Assembly: GCF_020509005.1 (NCBI RefSeq)
Contig: NC_063022.1
Location: forward strand, 62,001-126,000
Reading direction: 5' to 3'
DNA: 64,000 nucleotides
Origin: Fulvia fulva
Taxonomy: Eukaryota > Ascomycota > Dothideomycetes > Mycosphaerellales > Mycosphaerellaceae
The notes under the pieces are model-generated. The model ran no database searches. It had not been told where the DNA came from and saw only the letters and a list, made by a program, of their open reading frames with translations. Positions 59,779 through 64,000 of the stretch are shown here, in pieces. Within the stretch, counting starts at the first letter, position 1, and each line of letters opens with the position of its first letter. Both the position numbers and the translations under genes were made by a program.

Positions 59779-60817
59779 CTATCTCTGATATGCCTGAACA
59801 TTGTGCGCGACGGTCGAGATAGACTGAAACTTTCGCTTGTCTCCTATCCTCGTCGGAGTATCATGTGTTGCTTGCGCCACTGCAAGATCGAAGATGAAGT
59901 CGTGAGGGAGCTCACCGCGGAGCTTCCTTCTAAACAGTTTCGTCAGTCCGAGATACCAAGTTGGCTGCCACAGGTATCGACAGGCATGCCGCTTCAGTGT
60001 CACTGATGTCTCAGTACTTACAGCTGCTCTTTCTCCACACTCTTCCCAACATCGACCAAGAAGAACCTCGCCGGCGACTTCTCCGGCGTGGCATCGTAGA
60101 TGATCAAAACCATCTCCACCAGAAATGGTAGCACATCTTCGACTTGACTCTCGTGTGCTGTTGCACTTAGTGCGCTCATCACGGCGTTCTTGAACGCTTG
60201 GTCGATGAGTTCTTCGCCGAGAGCAAAGGCGCGGACGAGACCCATCCACTCAGTCCTGGGATTTTCATCGGTTGCTGATACGATTTGAGACTGGTAGAGC
60301 CAGTTGATGTAGATGTTGAAGGCTGTGGCGTCTTGGTGAGATAGGTCGACGGTAGCAGATCCCCTGGACCATTCGGGCTTTGCTTTGGATCTCATGTACT
60401 CCGATGACCTCTGAAGCACGGAAGCATGGACGTGGAAAGTCTTGCGGTCTGGAGACGTTCCGACGATGACGGAGATCGTCCTCTCTGTAGCGTCTATGGC
60501 TTTGTCTGCGGCCAGCCTGTCGGCTCCGTCAGGCTTTTTCGAAGGGGTCGCTGTTGCGTGCTAAGATGTGTCAGCTGCACTGCTCATAGAAGGCTGTGGT
60601 GTATGCTCACCGTATTTGCGGTTTGACCTCCATAGGGGGCTTGCAATAAGAAGAGAGGATCTAGCAGCATGCGATCACTCGTTGCTTGTGGTGGGTATGG
60701 TGGAATCGGCACGTAGCCAATGTTCCCGGCCATCTGTAAAGGTGGGCGGCGCTGTATGATCCTGGAAGGGTTGTCGCCTTCCCGCAAACCTCCGGACCTG
60801 TATGGGTGCGGGTACAT
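59779..60817 (-). CDS. BTB/POZ domain protein 1
   Basis: Three exons on the minus strand (60817-60611, 60560-60022, 59929-59779) give 298 residues. Introns of 50 and 92 bp have GT...AG ends; the second has CTGAC as branch site. A Pro-rich N-terminus of about 90 residues precedes a BTB fold (about 95-195) with ISVIVGTSPDRKTFHVHASV, then SEYMRSKAKPEW and FNIYINWLYQSQI. Fungal proteins of this type are mostly uncharacterised; BTB domains mediate dimerisation or binding to cullin-3. No kelch, MATH or DNA-binding domain is seen. It is a tandem paralogue of the gene at 61063-62222, in the same direction. The start is the first ATG of the exon; the second exon boundary rests on alignment with the paralogue (QL-KLRGEL). 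Confidence 0.82.
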
Positions 60818-61062
60818 GATCCGTTACACTATACAGTAGCGTATGATGTAGTGCGTTGGCAAGAGAATTTATGGAGAAGCAGGGCTTGAGTCACGCTCAA
60901 AGTTCGTGGGTAAGCAACTCCTCCATGTTGCTGTATGGAGGGCTTGTTTCGGTCTACAAACTCAGCTTTGCTCTCGATCTCGACGTATGCTTAGGCGTAC
61001 ATCTGCGCTCTTTCATCGCATCGTGTCTCAGAGTACACTCCTGACGGGTAAATCCTGACCAT
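60818..61062. other. Spacer between the two BTB genes
   Basis: 245 bp between tandem minus-strand genes, presumably holding the terminator of BTB 2 and the promoter of BTB 1. No gene is seen. Confidence 0.5.
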
Positions 61063-62222
61063 TCACAGACACCCCTTTCCATCTCCGTGCTCGTGGTAGT
61101 CACACAGTCCCTCCTTGACAGTGCTGATCGGCTGACGCTTATGCTTCTTGCTGCCCTTGACCAGAGTATCGACCTTCGCACGAGCCAAAGCAAGATCGAA
61201 CGTGTAGTCCGCATGAAGCTCGCCGCGAAGCTTACTTAGCTGTGTGCGCTCGAGGGACTGTCCTCGATCGACAAGGAAGTTACGAGCCGGAGAGCCCTCA
61301 ACAGAGCCCTCGTAGATGACGGTGACCATCTCGCCCAGGCGGTCGAGGAAGTCGGTGACCTGAGCACCGGATGCGGTCGTGCTGAGGGCGCTGTACGAGG
61401 AAGACGGTCAATATGGGTCGAATTCTGGATGAATCCGCAACATTTGTCGCCAAGACAACACACTGCACGCCAACACACCTCATGATTGCGTTCTTGAAGT
61501 CCTGGTCAATGAGCTCCTCGCCGAGTGTGAAGGCACGTGCCAGCCCGAGCCACTCCTCCGAGGTGTTTGACTTCTTTGCATTTGTGGAGAGGATCTGACC
61601 GGTATACAGCCAGTTGACGTAGATGTTGAAAGCGCCGGGATCTTGGTATGAGAGGTCGACGGTTGCTTTGCCCTTGGACCACTCCGGCTTGGCTTTTGTT
61701 TTGAGGTACCTACATAGTGGTATCATGTCAGTCATACCCATGTGGAAATGAGGTCCATGATATGCATAGCGCATGGACGTACTCAGACGACTTGCACAGC
61801 TGCGCAGCATGCACATGGAAGGTCTGCGCTTCATCTCCAGTGCCCACCTCGACAGCGACCATCGAGTCAGTGGACGATTGATGGGCTTTCGTGGTGGCTG
61901 TTGATCGAGACTGTTAGCATCCATATGAAGATACAATCCGCATGGCCGAGACACGTACTTCGGAGCTCATTGAGTCCAAGGAGTCAATGTCGATGATGTC
62001 GAGTGGGCTATCGTCTCGTCCATCCTCGGTGGACTCGATAGCCTTGTTGACATAGTCATTTGCAGCTGGTACGTTCGGAGTTGGCGCATGGGAACGAGTC
62101 GAATAGGCACCAGTGCTCGCCACACTCATTCTCGGGCAGGTCTTTCTCGCTGTTTGCATGGTTCTCGCCATCTCGAGAGTCGTGGTGTTGTTCGGATGTG
62201 TGGTCGCAGTGTTAAAACGCAA
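61063..62222 (-). CDS. BTB/POZ domain protein 2
   Basis: Four exons on the minus strand (62222-61955, 61897-61783, 61709-61479, 61390-61063) give about 313 residues. The BTB part contains VAVEVGTGDEAQTFHVHAA, SSEYLKTKAKPEW and FNIYVNWLYTGQI, clearly paralogous to the neighbour. The conserved C-terminal segment QLSKLRGEL...YTFDLALARAK is also shared. Introns of 73 and 88 bp interrupt SE|Y and M|S, positions that are uninterrupted in the neighbour. The first intron is uncertain: 61954-61898 has a CTAAC branch site 14 bases before its AG but a weak GTGTCT donor. The alternative 61958-61911 has a good GTACGT donor but its AG sits right on the branch site; both keep the frame. A second in-frame ATG lies at 62171. 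Confidence 0.8.
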
Positions 62223-62802
62223 GGTAGATGATGAGGTGTAGCTGAAAACGTATTTGTGTGTTCAAGGCCTGTGCACCAAGTTGCCCGCGCTAGTGGTGGG
62301 TGTGAATTACTATTCGTCACTTTTACATGTGACAGCTTCCCCACGCCCATATCAGGCCTTGCTACGCTCACCTCTCTCGAGTTAAAGTTCGACCTCACGC
62401 AGCTTGACGCGACATTGTTTGTTCTGTTGCTCCAAGTCTCTCTGTTCTTCATGTGGACTTGCTGTGGCACTCTAGGCTGTGAACGTTGTACTGATACTTC
62501 GAATATCAGTCCCTACATTTCGCACAGGTCGAGCGCACTGGAACTTCGGCATGCCTTAGAGACTTGTCGGCCTCTCCTAGTCCCATTGAGTGAATACGTA
62601 TCTGAATTAGCAATCGCCCAACATGAAAGAATCGACGGAGCGCCGGCTGTTAGACTGCCTCAAAAAATGGAAAATCGTCCAAACCTCAAGACGCAGCACA
62701 GAGCGGGATGAAGATACGCCTTGCATTCAGCTAGACCGTAGTCCCGTCTTGGCCGTGGAGACAAATGGTCTTTCTCGGTAGTCCATTTTATGACGAAGGA
62801 TT
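62223..62802. other. Intergenic region between BTB 2 and the PhyH gene
   Basis: 580 bp. A plus-strand frame at 62256-62711 has no recognised domain and lies over the likely BTB 2 promoter and PhyH 3' region; it is not called. Nothing else is seen. Confidence 0.5.
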
Positions 62803-63879
62803 CTATGCTCTAACGCCGACAAGTCGCAACACCGCAGGTGTCACTTCTGGCTGCTGTATCGGTTGCGTCCGGTCAGCAGTATCCAAGGACCCATCTGGTC
62901 TTCGAGGCTTCGCGTCATGGTACTCCGGAAGATCTGCTGGAACCACGTTCATTTGCTTGCGTCGTCAGTATCAAGATATGCATATAGGGATCGAGTCGAC
63001 TTACAGGCCAATGCGTAGTACCTTTTCTCGCCTCAAAGATGTCTCTTTTCCTCGCAAGCAACTCCTGCGACATTTTGTTCCTCGGACAGTAACAGACATA
63101 ACTGATAAACCTAGTCTGCGACCCGGTCGGACTGCAGTTCCAGTGGATCGTTCTGCTGTCCCACAGTATCAGGTCGCCAGCATTTGCACAAATTTTCACC
63201 TCCTTGCAGCCTTTGGCGCGATACCAGTCGGCATCTTTGGAGATGAAGTTGTACCCATTCTTGCCGACTCCGATGTCTTCTTCGGATCTGAAGCCTCCTA
63301 CTTCATCGAAGTGCTGCTGATGAAGTTTGTGCGATCCTTCCAGAACAACGAGACCACCATCTTCAGGACCGTTGGGAGCCATATTCGCAATGCCTTGGTA
63401 CAGCTCTAGATCTTCAATGGTGCGAGGGTCTTGGTCGATATCTGCAAGAAGTCAGTATGCCTACAATCAGACTGGAGCGAGAACCACTGACGCGGCCAAG
63501 CTTCCGTGATCTCAACATCAGTTCTCCCGGTCTTGTCGTTGACAGGCAACGATACATTCATGCCATCGAAACTCGCAATCAAGTCGTCAGTTCCCCATAC
63601 CTGCTCGAACACTTTGACGATGTTCGGCTCGGCTCTAATCTTCCAGACAAAGTCCTCATGATTGACGCAGTAGCGATTGTATAGACCTTTCCGATGACCA
63701 GATGGTAGATGTTCAGCAGTCCATGTACTTCTGTCGTCCCGCTTGAAGCCATGAGGGAAGCTTTCGAGCCACTGCCATGCCTGTTCGACGAAGTTCTCGC
63801 AGGATGACTGGGGGATGATGTTCGGGATGACTACGTAGCCGTCTCTTTCGAGATCGGCGAGGAGCTGTGGCTTGGACAT
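62803..63879 (-). CDS. Phytanoyl-CoA dioxygenase (PhyH) family protein
   Basis: Three exons on the minus strand (63879-63492, 63441-63005, 62955-62803) give 325 residues. Introns of 50 and 49 bp have GTCAGT/GTAAGT donors, and the second has a CTGAC branch site. The protein starts MSKPQLLADLERDGYVVIPN, the usual opening of this family. The iron-binding facial triad can be placed: H130 and D132 (WPHID, completed across the first intron) and H229 (DSRTIHWN), with R240 (GSQTRF) as the 2-oxoglutarate-binding Arg. It is therefore probably an active Fe(II)/2-oxoglutarate oxygenase. The substrate is unknown; fungal members act on acyl-CoAs or on secondary metabolites. There is no targeting signal evident. 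The last exon was chosen because only that frame gives a continuous polar C-terminus ending at TAG 62803. Confidence 0.88.
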
Positions 63880-64000
63880 GGCAATGATGATAGTATGGAA
63901 TGTGATAAGAGAAGATTAGTTGTACCGATGTCGTGATGATTGGGGCTCTTGGCGCTGACAAAGATGTGCTGCGGTGATCCCAGATTGAAAGCGACGAATA
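63880..64000. other. Upstream region of the PhyH gene
   Basis: 121 bp to the window end, presumably its 5' leader and part of the promoter. Nothing specific is recognised. Confidence 0.4.

Noticed and set aside
62256..62711. A 151-codon plus-strand frame between BTB 2 and PhyH
   Set aside because: It covers the probable BTB 2 promoter, has no recognisable domain, and other frames overlap it.
1..64000. CRISPR arrays, rRNA or tRNA genes, bacterial-type operons
   Set aside because: No spaced short repeats, no rRNA stretch and no tRNA cloverleaf was recognised; the only tRNA-like signal is the Copia primer site.

Overview
The window looks like a chromosome segment of a filamentous ascomycete that has, or had, repeat-induced point mutation (RIP). 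About 55 kb on the left is nested transposons. About 7.5 kb on the right is a normal gene-bearing stretch with 48-92 bp fungal introns (GT...AG, CTRAY-like branch sites). The gene families (CYP52-type P450, BTB/POZ pair, PhyH-like dioxygenase) fit a Pezizomycotina fungus, perhaps a Dothideomycete; that placement is inference.

Layout from left to right. A decayed minus-strand Copia (1-3465 and 9757-10317, cut by the window edge) is split by a young chromovirus, Gypsy1-A (3466-9756). That Copia sits in a second decayed minus-strand Copia (10318-12649), which also holds a 425-bp Gypsy3 deletion derivative (11330-11754). A young Copia, C1 (12650-18263), follows. A decayed minus-strand Gypsy1 fragment (18264-20250) lies inside the 5' LTR of an old plus-strand chromovirus, Gypsy2. 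Gypsy2 is spread over 20251-45852 and is interrupted by Gypsy3 (23128-30343, minus), Gypsy1-B (32301-38591) and Copia C2 (39633-44361). A LINE fossil (45853-55230) is split by a decayed C1-family copy, C5 (45897-51516). A Tc1/mariner relic (55531-56460) marks the edge of the repeat block.

Six insertions are proven by matching 5-bp target duplications: GTAAC (Gypsy1-A), TTCTT (Gypsy3 derivative), TAGGA (Gypsy3), AGGAG (Gypsy1-B), TATGT (C2) and GTACG (C5). C1 has none, and its two flanks belong to different elements. Mutations are CpA to TpA on either strand with CpG left intact, and fall into three strata: saturated (Gypsy2, Gypsy3, Gypsy1 fragment, LINE), intermediate (the decayed Copias) and light (Gypsy1-A/B, C1, C2). 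No element is intact.

The most interesting signal is that all three chromovirus families show the same arrangement. Nine bases lying exactly two bases past the 5' LTR are the perfect complement of nine bases inside the LTR, 40-42 bases after a TATA box. This is what Tf1/sushi-type self-priming would look like. The Copias instead carry a primer site matching the anticodon arm of initiator tRNA-Met.

The genes are a CYP52-like monooxygenase (+), two tandem BTB/POZ paralogues (-) whose introns differ, and a PhyH-type 2-oxoglutarate oxygenase (-). A shared pathway is not demonstrated.
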